From Pelomonas baiyunensis (lineage in GTDB: Bacteria; Pseudomonadota; Gammaproteobacteria; Burkholderiales; Burkholderiaceae_C): 64,000 bases of DNA. Positions within the stretch are counted from its first letter, which is position 1. Each line of letters opens with the position of its first letter. Positions 55,144 to 63,756 of the stretch are shown in pieces. The translations under genes were made by a program, and so were the position numbers. The stretch lies in NCBI RefSeq assembly GCF_043555935.1, contig NZ_JBIGIB010000001.1, forward strand, positions 248,001-312,000. Direction: 5' to 3'. The notes beneath the pieces were generated by a model, which was given only the letters and a program-made list of their open reading frames with translations, did no database searches and was not told the DNA's origin.

Positions 55144-55844
55144 TCCCGGCGCCAGACTGGGCCGCGCCCTGGTTCGCGCCCTACCGTGAGGTGGCCGGGC
55201 CGGTGATGGCCCGGTTGGCGCAAGGCCAGCCGGTGCACGCGGCCCTGGGCCACGACCGTTTCGAGCCCGACACCCCGCGGGCCCACGGCTACGAGCACCA
55301 CGTGGCGGCCACCGGACGTGTGCCCACGCGCGACAACGCGCACGACCTGTTCAACGGCCTGGTGTGGCTGCGCTTCCCGGCGTTCAAGGCGGCCTTGAAC
55401 CAGGCCCACCTGGCCGCCCCGCCGGCTCCAAAGGGGCGGCGCGGCCCGGTGCGAGACGCGCTCACGCTGCTGGATGAAAGCGGCCTGCTGCTGGCGGCGC
55501 CCGAGCCCCTGCTGCGAGCGCTGCAGGCGCAGGACTGGCGGGCCCTGTTCCTCACCCATCGGGCCCTGTGGGCGCAGGCCCAGGTGCGCGTGGTGGGCCA
55601 TGCGTTGCTGGAAAAGCTGCTGACCCCGCGCAAGCCCTGGTGCGCCCGCGTGCTGGTGGTGGCCGATGTGGAAGCGCCGGTGCTGCCGCACCCGTTGACG
55701 CCTGCTGCCCTGCCGCCGCTGCCCGTGCTGGGCTTGCCCGGCTGGTGGCCAGCCAATGAGGCGCCGGGCTTCTATGACGACCCCGCGGTCTTCCGCCCAA
55801 AGCGGCTAGCATCGGCAGCCATGCCCGGAGGAGCCGCTCGTTGA
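55140..55844 (+). CDS. DUF3025 family protein
   Basis: 234 residues from a TTG that overlaps the NYN stop codon (TTGA); the family N-terminus WAAPWFAPYREV begins at residue 7, so this start is needed. Matches DUF3025, a betaproteobacterial family of unknown function: HDLFNGLVWLRFPAFKAALNQAHL and LLDESGLLLAAP are conserved blocks. No signal peptide. Third gene of the overlapping run. A good GGAGGAG before the next gene lies within its end. Confidence 0.8.
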   Translation: MIPAPDWAAPWFAPYREVAGPVMARLAQGQPVHAALGHDRFEPDTPRAHGYEHHVAATGRVPTRDNAHDLFNGLVWLRFPAFKAALNQAHLAAPPAPKGRRGPVRDALTLLDESGLLLAAPEPLLRALQAQDWRALFLTHRALWAQAQVRVVGHALLEKLLTPRKPWCARVLVVADVEAPVLPHPLTPAALPPLPVLGLPGWWPANEAPGFYDDPAVFRPKRLASAAMPGGAAR

Positions 55845-57241
55845 AGACGTCATGTTGGAAGTTGCTGAAGCGGGGGCTGAGTGCCGCCGCGGGGCTGCTG
55901 CTGGCCGCCAGTGCGCTGGCGCAGGCCAAGCCCACCCCGGTGCCGGCGCCTGGTTCAGCGCCCGTTGCCACGCCGGCCGCGGCTGCGGCCGAGCCGGCCC
56001 CGGTGTCGGCCAGCGCCCGGCGCCTGTACGAGCGCAGCAAGGGCCAGCTCCTGCAGATCCGCACGCTGCTCAAGACACAAGACAGCCAGGCCTCGGTGGG
56101 TTCGGGCTTCGTGGTGAGCGACGACGGCCATGTCGTCACCAACTACCACGTGATCAGCCAGTTCGCGCTGGAGCCCGACAGCTACCGCCTGCGCTACGCC
56201 ACGACGGATGGGCAGGGCGGCGCGCTGGAGCTGCTGGACTTTGACGCCCGCCGCGATCTCGCCTTGCTGCGGGCCGTGGACGACGGCAAGGGCGGCGGCC
56301 TGAAGGGCCGCGGCGCGCTGGCCTTCCGGCCGGTGAGCCAGCCGCTGGCCAAGGGCGAGCGCATCTACTCCATGGGCAACCCGCACGATGTGGCGTTTGC
56401 GGTGGTGGAGGGCAACTACAACGGCTTGGTGGAGCGCAGCTTCGACCCGCTGATCTACTACGCGGGCGGCATCAACCCCGGCATGAGCGGCGGCCCGGTG
56501 CTGGACGAAGACGGCCGCGTGGTGGGCGTCAACGTGTCCACCATGCTGTTCGCGCAGCAGGTGAGTTTTCTGGTGCCCGGTGAGTTCGCGGAGAGCCTGG
56601 TCAAGCGCAGCCTCGGTGCCAAGCCGATTCGCAGCGCCGCCTGGGGCCGGCTGCGCGAGCAGTTGACGCGTTATCAAGACGAGCTGGTCAGTCGCTTCGT
56701 GGCCCTGCCGTGGGAGAGCGCCAACCACGACCGCTACCGCCTGCCCGTGCCCAAGCAAGACTTCATGCGCTGCTGGGGGCGCGGCACGTCGGCCGACACC
56801 AAGGGCCTGGAGTTCGAGCGTTCGCAGTGCCGCATGGACCACGCCCTCTTCGTGAGCGGCAGCCTGCAGACCGGGTGGCTGGACATGAGCCACGAGGCCT
56901 ACGACGGCAGCAAGCTCGGGCCGCTGCGCTTCTCACGCCAGTACTCCAGCAGCTTCCGCAACGAGCGGCTGGGCCAGGCCGACAAAGCCCGCACGGCGCC
57001 CTACTGCAAAGAGCAGTTTGTGGAGCGCGACGGGCTGCCCCTGCGCGCGGTGGTGTGCCTGCGGGCCTACCGCAAGCTGGAAGGCCTGCACGACCTGACG
57101 GTGCTCGTGACCACGGTGGACTCGTCCACGCAAGGTGCACTGGGCCGCTTCGATGCCAAGGGCGTCAGCTTTGACAACGCGCTCAAGCTCGCGGCGCATT
57201 ACCTGGAGGGCTTCGCGTGGACGAGCAGCAAGGCGAAATGA
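55841..57241 (+). CDS. Exported trypsin-like (S1-type) serine protease
   Basis: 466 residues from a TTG start with GGAGGAG nine bases upstream. Signal peptide 1-28 (SAAAGLLLAASALAQA), Pro/Ala linker, then a trypsin-fold domain with His103 (NYHVI), Asp139 (RRDLALL) and Ser216 (GMSGGPV). No PDZ domain follows, so it is not a full DegP; the C-terminal ~200 residues (KQDFMRCWGRGTSAD, YKQYSSSF-like strand region) are not recognised. Sits between DUF3025 and an FHA membrane protein, both overlapping by 4 bp. Periplasmic or envelope action is inferred. Confidence 0.85.
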   Translation: MKTSCWKLLKRGLSAAAGLLLAASALAQAKPTPVPAPGSAPVATPAAAAAEPAPVSASARRLYERSKGQLLQIRTLLKTQDSQASVGSGFVVSDDGHVVTNYHVISQFALEPDSYRLRYATTDGQGGALELLDFDARRDLALLRAVDDGKGGGLKGRGALAFRPVSQPLAKGERIYSMGNPHDVAFAVVEGNYNGLVERSFDPLIYYAGGINPGMSGGPVLDEDGRVVGVNVSTMLFAQQVSFLVPGEFAESLVKRSLGAKPIRSAAWGRLREQLTRYQDELVSRFVALPWESANHDRYRLPVPKQDFMRCWGRGTSADTKGLEFERSQCRMDHALFVSGSLQTGWLDMSHEAYDGSKLGPLRFSRQYSSSFRNERLGQADKARTAPYCKEQFVERDGLPLRAVVCLRAYRKLEGLHDLTVLVTTVDSSTQGALGRFDAKGVSFDNALKLAAHYLEGFAWTSSKAK

Positions 57242-58242
57242 CGGCGCCCGTCGGGGTGGCGCCGGCGTCGGCCGTGGTTGAACTGCTGGGCCGCGACGGC
57301 CGTGCCGTGCTGGTGCAACGCGTGACGGGCTGGCCTGTGCGCCTGGGCCGCTCGCCGGGCTGCGACGTGGTGCTGGACGACCCGCACCTGGCGCCCGAGC
57401 ATGCGGAGCTTCACTTGGCGCCGGGCGGCGGCGTGCAGCTGCGGCTGCTGCCCAGCGTCAACGGCGGTGCGGTGGCGGGCCGGCGCCTGGCGGCGGGCGG
57501 CGAGGCCGTGCTGCCGACGGGCGGCAACTTCCAGCTGGCCGGGTGCGCGCTGCGGCTGCGCACCAGTGCCGATGTGCTGGCGCCCGAGCAGGTGATGGTG
57601 GTGCACCCGGTGCGCCACTGGGCGCTGCTGCCGCTGATGCTGTTGAGCATGCTCGGTTTTCACTGGCTGGACCGCTGGTCGGCCGTGGACCCGGATGCGC
57701 GCTGGGTGGATTACGTGTCGCCCATGCTCACGCCGCTGGCCTTCATGCTGGGCTGGGCGGGGCTGTGGTCGCTGGCCAGCCAGATCTTTCAGCACCGCTT
57801 TCCGTTCGCCATCCACCTGCGGCGCGTGCTGCTGGTGACGCTGGTGACGCAGCTGCTGGACTGGGTCTTGCCGGCGGTGGCCTATGCGATGTCGTGGCCG
57901 CGCCTGATGGCGGTGGAGGCGTTCACGCTGCCCGTGACGCTGGCGGTGCTGATGGCCTGGCACTCGCGCTTGGTGTGGCCGGGGGCGCAGCGGGTGCTGA
58001 ACATCGGCATCACCTCGTTGCTGCTGTTGTGGCTGGGGCTGCAGGTGGCCAACCGGCAGGAGCAGCAGCACCTGTTCGGCCCGCCGTACCTGGCCAGCTT
58101 GCCGCCGCCCGCGTTGCGCGTGGCGCCCACGCAGTCGACCCAGTCGCTCATCGAGTCTCTGCAGCCGCTGAAGGCGGAGCTGGCCAAGCAAGCCCGCAAA
58201 GACAACGACAGCCTGGGCGAGGACGACAGCGGCGGGGAGTGA
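57238..58242 (+). CDS. FHA-domain polytopic membrane protein
   Basis: 334 residues from the ATG that overlaps the protease stop (ATGA); a GTG at 57217 would add seven residues. An N-terminal FHA phosphothreonine-binding fold with Arg38-Ser39 (LGRSPGC), His55 (PEHAEL) and Asn75 (SVNG) is followed by about five to six membrane segments (for example LLPLMLLSMLGFHW, LTPLAFMLGWAGLWSLA, VLLVTLVTQLLDWVLPAVAYAM, FTLPVTLAVLMAW) and a polar C-terminal tail. It ends the five-gene run. The partner kinase is not in the window. Terminator-like hairpins follow. Confidence 0.85.
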   Translation: MTAPVGVAPASAVVELLGRDGRAVLVQRVTGWPVRLGRSPGCDVVLDDPHLAPEHAELHLAPGGGVQLRLLPSVNGGAVAGRRLAAGGEAVLPTGGNFQLAGCALRLRTSADVLAPEQVMVVHPVRHWALLPLMLLSMLGFHWLDRWSAVDPDARWVDYVSPMLTPLAFMLGWAGLWSLASQIFQHRFPFAIHLRRVLLVTLVTQLLDWVLPAVAYAMSWPRLMAVEAFTLPVTLAVLMAWHSRLVWPGAQRVLNIGITSLLLLWLGLQVANRQEQQHLFGPPYLASLPPPALRVAPTQSTQSLIESLQPLKAELAKQARKDNDSLGEDDSGGE

Positions 58243-58258
58243 CACCCCGCGCCCCGCG

Positions 58259-58321
58259 CCGCCTTGCCGGGCTGAATGCGGGCAAGGCGGGGCGGCCCGG
58301 CGCTCGGCTCGTACCGAGCGC
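58259..58321. repeat. Paired hairpins with part of the dispersed repeat, copy 3
   Basis: Between the convergent FHA and cysK genes are two perfect hairpins: CCGCCTTGCC/GGCAAGGCGG (58259-58268, 58281-58290) and GCGCTCGG/CCGAGCGC (58300-58307, 58314-58321). The second begins GGGCGGCCCGGCGCTCGG, the same 3' block as the repeat copies at 5596 and 42979, again in the direction of the upstream gene. They may serve as bidirectional terminators. Confidence 0.6.
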
Positions 58322-58330
58322 GAATCCGCC

Positions 58331-59248
58331 TCAGGCCTGCGGCAGGAAACCCTCCACCGAGAGGTAGCGCTCGCCGGTGTCGTAGTTGAAGCCCAGCACG
58401 CGGGCGCCGGCCGGCAGCTCGGGCAGCTTCTGCGCGATGGCCGCCAGCGTGGCGCCGCTGGAAATGCCCACCAGCAGGCCTTCTTCGCGCGCGCAGCGGC
58501 GGGCGTATTCGCGGGCCGCCTCGGCTTCCACTTGAATCACGCCGCTGAGCAGGGCGGTGTCCAGCACGGCCGGGATGAAGCCGGCGCCGATGCCCTGGAT
58601 GGGGTGCGGGCTGGGCTGTCCGCCGCTGATGACGGGCGACGCCGTGGGTTCAACCGCGAACACCTGCAGCTGCGGCCAGGCCGCCTTCAACACCTGCGCG
58701 CAGCCGGTGATGTGGCCGCCGGTGCCCACGCCGGTGATGAGCGCGTCCAGGCCTTCAGGGAAGTCGCGCAGGATTTCTTGCGCCGTGGTCTTCACGTGCA
58801 CGGCCGGGTTGGCGCCGTTCTCGAACTGCTGCGGCATCCACGAGCCGGGGTGCTGCTCCAGCAACTCCTTGGCGCGGGCGATGGCGCCCTTCATGCCCTT
58901 CTCGCGTGGCGTGAGGTCAAAGCTCGCGCCGTAGGCCAGCATCAGGCGGCGGCGCTCGATGCTCATGCTGTCGGGCATGACGAGGATGAGCTTGTAGCCC
59001 TTGACCGCCGCCACCATGGCCAGGCCCACGCCGGTGTTGCCCGAGGTGGGTTCGATGATGGTGCCGCCCGGCTTGAGCAGCCCGCGCGCCTCGGCGTCTT
59101 CCACCATGGCCAGCGCGATGCGGTCCTTGATCGAGCCGCCCGGGTTGCTGCGCTCGGATTTCACCCACACCTCAGCGCCGCTGAACAGGCGCTGCAGGCG
59201 GATGTGCGGGGTGTTGCCGATGGTGTCGAGGACGTTGCTGGCCTTCAT
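58331..59248 (-). CDS. cysK: Cysteine synthase (O-acetylserine sulfhydrylase)
   Basis: 305 residues. PLP-binding Lys41 in NPGGSIKDR, phosphate loop EPTSGNTG (66-73), GVGTGGHITG, and GIGAGFIPAVL near the C-terminal substrate loop, all typical of CysK; the symbol could be cysM by some naming. It joins O-acetylserine and sulfide to make cysteine. Its start is 38 bp from the rnpB start on the opposite strand, so both promoters share that gap. Confidence 0.93.
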   Translation of the reverse strand: MKASNVLDTIGNTPHIRLQRLFSGAEVWVKSERSNPGGSIKDRIALAMVEDAEARGLLKPGGTIIEPTSGNTGVGLAMVAAVKGYKLILVMPDSMSIERRRLMLAYGASFDLTPREKGMKGAIARAKELLEQHPGSWMPQQFENGANPAVHVKTTAQEILRDFPEGLDALITGVGTGGHITGCAQVLKAAWPQLQVFAVEPTASPVISGGQPSPHPIQGIGAGFIPAVLDTALLSGVIQVEAEAAREYARRCAREEGLLVGISSGATLAAIAQKLPELPAGARVLGFNYDTGERYLSVEGFLPQA

Positions 59249-59273
59249 GCGGTCTCCAGGTTCAGGGTGCAGG

Positions 59274-59279
59274 GATAAT
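59274..59279 (+). promoter_or_regulatory. -10 box of rnpB
   Basis: GATAAT lies 7 bases before the first stem of the RNase P RNA, at the right spacing for a -10 element. No good -35 box is visible at the expected place. Confidence 0.45.
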
Positions 59280-59286
59280 CGCTAGT

Positions 59287-59724
59287 GTGAAGCAAGCCAG
59301 ACCGCCGCTGGGGCGATCTCGGAAACGAGGCCCTGGAGGAAGGTCCGGACTGCATAGAGCGGCGTAGCAGCTAACGGCTGCCCGGCGAAAGCCGAGGATC
59401 AGAGCAACAGAGACGAGTCAAGGCAGGCCCCCGTCAGGTGGTGGTCTATGCGGCGCCAGCGCAAGCTGGCGTGGGGTGAGGCGAAAGCCTCGCACCATCG
59501 CGCGAAAGCGCGAACCGCGTAGCACCCAAGGCGGGCCAGGGCCCGCCTTGGGTGAAACGGGCAATCTCTACGCGCAGCAACACCAAGTAGGCCAGCGTTG
59601 ATGCGGCTCGCAGAGCTGGCGGGTAGGTGGCACCGAGCCGGGCCGTGAGGTCCGGCCCAGAGGAATGGCGGTCACGCCGGGGGCAACCCCGGTGCACAGA
59701 ATCCGGCCTATCGGCTTGCTTCAC
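59287..59724 (+). ncRNA. rnpB: RNase P RNA (type A)
   Basis: The universal rnpB core is present: the 5' stem GTGAAGCAAGCC pairs with the 3' end GGCTTGCTTCAC, and the conserved blocks GAGGAAGGTCCGGACT and ACAGAATCCGGCCTATCGG lie where expected. A perfect P12 hairpin (CCCAAGGCGGGCC/GGGCCCGCCTTGGG) lies at about 59526-59554. Length is about 438 nt, longer than the E. coli RNA (377 nt), mainly from the P12 and neighbouring helices. It is the catalytic RNA that matures tRNA 5' ends. A CTCTTTT run follows. Confidence 0.95.
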
Positions 59725-59904
59725 TCTTTTAGCGGGTTTGCAATCGATTTAATCGCGGAGGGCGTCACGCCCGCCACCCGCAACCCCCTAGCCAGTCGGC
59801 GCGCGGTAGACCACAGTCTTGTTCGTGCACAAGGCGTTGCCTTGAAGCGTTTGTCGCGCATGCCGTTTGCCGGCGCCTGAGCGACCCATGACAGGAGATC
59901 AGGT

Positions 59905-61470
59905 GTGAACTGGAGAGACTTGAAACTTCGTACCAAGTTGCAATCGGGCTTTGGTGTGCTGGCTCTCGTGGTGCTGCTGGTGTCGGTCATCGCCATCCAG
60001 TCCTTGTCGCGTGCCAATGACCGCTTCGTGACCTACGTCGATGGCGTGGGCAAAGATATTGAATTGGCGTCTGCCTTGCAGGGAGCAGCATCCCGCCGTG
60101 CGCTGGCCGTGCGCGACATGGCACTCAGCGACGACGCAAAGCTCATCCAAGAACTGGGGGAACTGGCCGCTCGGGAGCATGCCGCCACTGAGGCGGCGTT
60201 GGGCAAGCTCAAGGCGTTGGTTGCCTCTCGCCCGGATGCCGACGAGAAGGACAAAGCGCTGGTGTCGGACATTGACCGTGTCGAGGCCCAATATGGCCCG
60301 GTGGCCTTGGCCATCGTCAAGCTGGCGGCCACGGGTCAACGGGACGAGGCCGTCCGCAAGATCAACACCGAATGCCGCCCATTGCTGCAGGCGTTGGTGA
60401 AAGCGGTCGATGCATATTTGGCCGAGGAAGCGGCCACGACAGTGCGCCGCATCGACCAATCCCAATCGCTGTTCGCGCAGGAGCGCAGCATGCTGGTTGT
60501 CGCCGCCGTGTTGGCCATTGGGGCGGCGATGGGCTTGGGTTGGTGGTTGGGCAATCGGATCTCGCGCCCCCTGCAGCGGGCGATCGCGGTGGCCGAAGCC
60601 GTGGCCGGGGGTGACCTCACCACCGACGCCCGGGCCGACACCCAAGACGAAACCGGCCAGTTGATGGCGGCGCTGGCGCGCATGAACACGGGGCTGCTGG
60701 ACCTGGTGACGCAGATCCGCCAGTCGGCCGACAGCATCTCCACTGCCTCGCGCGAGATTGCCACCGGCAACCAAGACCTCTCCAGCCGCACCGAGCACCA
60801 GGCCAGCGCCCTGCAGGAAACCGCGGCCTCCATGCAGCAGATGACCGGCACGGTGCAGCAGGCGGCGGAGAGTTCGCGCCAGGCCAACCAGCTGGCTTCT
60901 GCGGCCATGCAGGTGGCGGAGCAGGGCGGCACCGTGGTGCAGCGCGTGGTGCAGACCATGGGCGAGATCAGCGACTCCAGCCGCAAGGTGGCCGACATCA
61001 TCGGCACCATCGACGGCATTGCGTTCCAAACCAACATCCTGGCCCTGAACGCCGCGGTGGAAGCCGCGCGGGCCGGCGAGCAAGGCCGCGGCTTTGCGGT
61101 GGTGGCCGGCGAGGTGCGGGCGCTGGCGCAGCGCAGCGCCACGGCGGCGCGCGAGATCAAGTCGCTGATCCAGACCAGCGTGGAGCGGGTGGAGTCGGGC
61201 TCCGCGCTCGTCGGGGAAGCGGGCACGACGATGGAGCAAATCGTCACGCAGATCCGCCGCATGACCGACCTGCTGGCCGAGATCAATGCGTCGGCCGCCG
61301 AGCAGAGCACCGGCATCACGCAGGTGAACCAGGCCGTCACGTCCATCGACCAGGGCACGCAGCAAAACGCCGCGCTGGTGGAAGAGAGTGCGGCGGCGGC
61401 GGAGAGCTTGCAGCAGCAGGCCGCGGGCCTGAGTCAGGTGGTGGCCAAGTTCAAGACCGGCCGGGCCTGA
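59905..61470 (+). CDS. Methyl-accepting chemotaxis protein
   Basis: 521 residues from a GTG with an acaggagatcag ribosome site. TM1 (about 15-35), periplasmic four-helix-bundle ligand domain (36-195), TM2 (about 195-215), HAMP (216-268) and signalling domain with the conserved hairpin tip IDGIAFQTNILALNAAVEAARAGEQGRGFAVVAGEVRALAQRS. No C-terminal NWETF-type CheR-binding tail. Heptad-rich methylation helices flank the tip. Ligand not predicted. A weak FliA-like sequence (TGAAGCGT-N11-GCCGTTTG, 59839-59865) lies 40 bp upstream. Confidence 0.92.
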   Translation: MNWRDLKLRTKLQSGFGVLALVVLLVSVIAIQSLSRANDRFVTYVDGVGKDIELASALQGAASRRALAVRDMALSDDAKLIQELGELAAREHAATEAALGKLKALVASRPDADEKDKALVSDIDRVEAQYGPVALAIVKLAATGQRDEAVRKINTECRPLLQALVKAVDAYLAEEAATTVRRIDQSQSLFAQERSMLVVAAVLAIGAAMGLGWWLGNRISRPLQRAIAVAEAVAGGDLTTDARADTQDETGQLMAALARMNTGLLDLVTQIRQSADSISTASREIATGNQDLSSRTEHQASALQETAASMQQMTGTVQQAAESSRQANQLASAAMQVAEQGGTVVQRVVQTMGEISDSSRKVADIIGTIDGIAFQTNILALNAAVEAARAGEQGRGFAVVAGEVRALAQRSATAAREIKSLIQTSVERVESGSALVGEAGTTMEQIVTQIRRMTDLLAEINASAAEQSTGITQVNQAVTSIDQGTQQNAALVEESAAAAESLQQQAAGLSQVVAKFKTGRA

Positions 61471-61616
61471 GCGCGATCCGCGCGATCCTTCCCGTCCGTC
61501 CGGCCTCTTCCGGTTCTCCGTTCACGTGGTCGCGATGGGGGCTCTGACTTTCGGCGCGGCGGGGTGCGGTCGATACACTGACCCGCTGTCCATGCCTGTG
61601 CCGATCGCCTGCCCCG

Positions 61617-62825
61617 ATGAATCCTGACGCCAGTCGCCTGTGGCGCGCGCCCCGATGGGCTTTGTCGGTGCTGCTGGCCTGTTTGGCCATGGTGGGGCCG
61701 TTCTCCATCGACACCTACCTGCCCGCGTTCTCGGGCATCGCAGCCGCGCTGGACGCCACGCCGCTGCAAATGCAGCAGACGCTGTCGGCCTACCTGCTCG
61801 GCTTTGCCTTCATGAACCTCTTCCACGGGGCGCTGTCCGACTGCTTCGGCCGCCGGCCGGTGGTGCTGATCGGGTTGGCTTTGTTCACGGGCGCCAGCAT
61901 CGGCTGCGCGGTGGCGGGGTCCATCGGCCAGCTGGTGTTCTGGCGCACGGTGCAGGGCATGTCGGCGGGCGCGGGCATCGTGGTGTCGCGCGCCATCATC
62001 CGCGACATGTTTCCGCCGGCCGATGCGCAGCGCGTCATGTCGCAGGTCACGCTCTTCTTCGGTGTGGCGCCGGCGATTGCCCCCATGGTGGGCGGCTTTT
62101 TGTTCGTGCACGCCGATTGGCACTCCATCTTCTGGTTCCTGACCGCGGTGGGCGCGGCACTGCTGGTGGCCAACTGGCGCTTGCTGCCGGAAACGCTGCA
62201 TCCGAACCTGGTTCAGCCCTTCCACGTGGGCGCGCTGATGCGCGAGTACTGGCGGTTGTGCAGCAGCCCCAAGTTCATGATGCTGGTGCTGGCCAGCGGC
62301 ATCCCATTCAACGGCATGTTCCTGTACGTGCTGGCCACGCCGGTGTTCTTGGGTGAGCACCTGCATTTCGCGCCGCAGCAGTTCTTCTGGTTCTTCCTGT
62401 GCTCCATCGGCGGCATCATGGCCGGCGCCTGGGTCAGCGGCCGGCTGGCCGGCAAGATGAGCCCGCAGCGCCAGATCATGCGGGGCTTTCGCATCATGTT
62501 CGCGGTGTCGGTGGCCAACATCGGGCTGAACTTGTTCGCGCCGCTGAGCGCCTTCTGGGCGCTGCCCATGGTGGGCTTGTTCGCCTTCGGCTGGGCCATG
62601 ATGGTGCCGGTGGTGACCCTGCTGGTGCTGGATCAGGCGCCCGAGCGGCGGGGCATGGCGTCGTCGCTGCAGGCCTGCATCGGCTCGGCCGCCAACGGGC
62701 TGGTGGCGGGCTTGCTGGTGCCGCTGGTCATGCACTCCACGCTGGCGCTGGCGGTCACGTCGGCCGGCCTGATGCTGGTGGGCCTGGCGGCCTGGTACGG
62801 GGTGCGCCGCTCGGTGGCGGCCTGA
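61617..62825 (+). CDS. Bcr/CflA family drug resistance transporter
   Basis: 402 residues with twelve predicted membrane helices, major facilitator superfamily. The DHA1 Bcr/CflA signature is visible: TYLPAFSGIAAALDATPLQMQQTLSAYLLGFAFMNLFHGALSDCFGRRPVVLIGLALF, RTVQGMSAGAGIVVSRAIIRDMF and a late VPVVTLLVLDQAPERRGMASSLQA. Likely a proton-driven exporter of bicyclomycin- or chloramphenicol-like compounds; the natural substrate is unknown. Monocistronic by position; the following gene starts 52 bp on. Confidence 0.92.
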   Translation: MNPDASRLWRAPRWALSVLLACLAMVGPFSIDTYLPAFSGIAAALDATPLQMQQTLSAYLLGFAFMNLFHGALSDCFGRRPVVLIGLALFTGASIGCAVAGSIGQLVFWRTVQGMSAGAGIVVSRAIIRDMFPPADAQRVMSQVTLFFGVAPAIAPMVGGFLFVHADWHSIFWFLTAVGAALLVANWRLLPETLHPNLVQPFHVGALMREYWRLCSSPKFMMLVLASGIPFNGMFLYVLATPVFLGEHLHFAPQQFFWFFLCSIGGIMAGAWVSGRLAGKMSPQRQIMRGFRIMFAVSVANIGLNLFAPLSAFWALPMVGLFAFGWAMMVPVVTLLVLDQAPERRGMASSLQACIGSAANGLVAGLLVPLVMHSTLALAVTSAGLMLVGLAAWYGVRRSVAA

Positions 62826-62877
62826 TCGCCCGCAGCTTGGGCTCAAGCCTGCAGCGCGGCTGCCGAAATCCCGGGGT

Positions 62878-63756
62878 ATGAAGAAGCGTTGGGTTCTCTG
62901 GGCTTGCCTGTGGGCATGCACGGCCCATGGCCAAGGTGCCAAGGAGCCGGTGGAGGTGCTGCGTCAGCGCCTGGCCGAGCGCTTGGCCACGCCGGGCGAG
63001 GGGCGCGCGGCCGTGAAGGCAGCGCCCAAGGCGCCGCGCGCGGAGAAGGGCGATGCGCACAAAGCGCCGCATTGGGGCTACACCGGCGACATCGGGCCTG
63101 AACATTGGGCCGAGTTGTCGCCCGAATTCAAGCAGTGCGCGGTGGGTACGCGCCAAAGCCCCATCGACATCCGCGACGGCCTGGCGGTCGACATGGAACC
63201 GATTCGCTTTGACTACCAGCCGGCCGCGTTCTCCGTGCTGGACAACGGCCACACCATCCAGGTGAAAGTGGCGGCCGGCAGCGGCATCACCGTGATGGGC
63301 CGCCGCTATGAGCTGCAGCAGTTCCACTTCCATCGCCCCAGTGAGGAGCGGGTGAACGGCAAGCAGTTCGACATGAGCGCGCACCTCGTGCACCGTGACG
63401 CCCAAGGCCGCCTGGCCGTGGTGGCGGTGTTGCTGGAGCGGGGCCGCGACGCGACCCCGCACCCCGCCGTGCAGGCGGTGTGGGCCAGCCTGCCACTGGA
63501 GAAGGGCGACGCCCTGGCCGGCCCGGCGCCGCTGGACCTGAACCTGCTCCTGCCTGCCGAGCGCGGCTACTTCACCTACATGGGCTCGCTCACGACGCCG
63601 CCGTGCAGCGAGGGCGTGTTGTGGATGGTGATGCGCCAGCCGGCGGTCGTCACCGCGCAGCAGCTGGAGGTGTTCGCCAAGCTCTACCCGATGAACGCCC
63701 GGCCGCTGCAGGCGGGCGCGGGCCGGGTGATCAAGGAGTCGTTGACGGCCCCGTGA
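62878..63756 (+). CDS. Alpha-type carbonic anhydrase, exported
   Basis: 292 residues. Short signal peptide (WVLWACLWACTAHGQG) and a ~45-residue basic linker, then the alpha-carbonic anhydrase domain with zinc ligands His150, His152 (QFHFHRP) and His169 (MSAHLVHRD), the IDIR entry motif (SPIDIRD) and the C-terminal SLTTPPCSEGVLWMV. It converts CO2 and bicarbonate in the periplasm. Its end overlaps the convergent receiver gene by 26 bp. The start ATG follows aatcccggggt. Confidence 0.94.
   Translation: MKKRWVLWACLWACTAHGQGAKEPVEVLRQRLAERLATPGEGRAAVKAAPKAPRAEKGDAHKAPHWGYTGDIGPEHWAELSPEFKQCAVGTRQSPIDIRDGLAVDMEPIRFDYQPAAFSVLDNGHTIQVKVAAGSGITVMGRRYELQQFHFHRPSEERVNGKQFDMSAHLVHRDAQGRLAVVAVLLERGRDATPHPAVQAVWASLPLEKGDALAGPAPLDLNLLLPAERGYFTYMGSLTTPPCSEGVLWMVMRQPAVVTAQQLEVFAKLYPMNARPLQAGAGRVIKESLTAP

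Noticed and set aside
59839..59865. FliA (sigma-28) promoter before the chemoreceptor
   Set aside because: TGAAG-N14-GCCG keeps the spacing but the rest of the -10 box is poor, and GCCG is common at this GC content; kept only as a remark.
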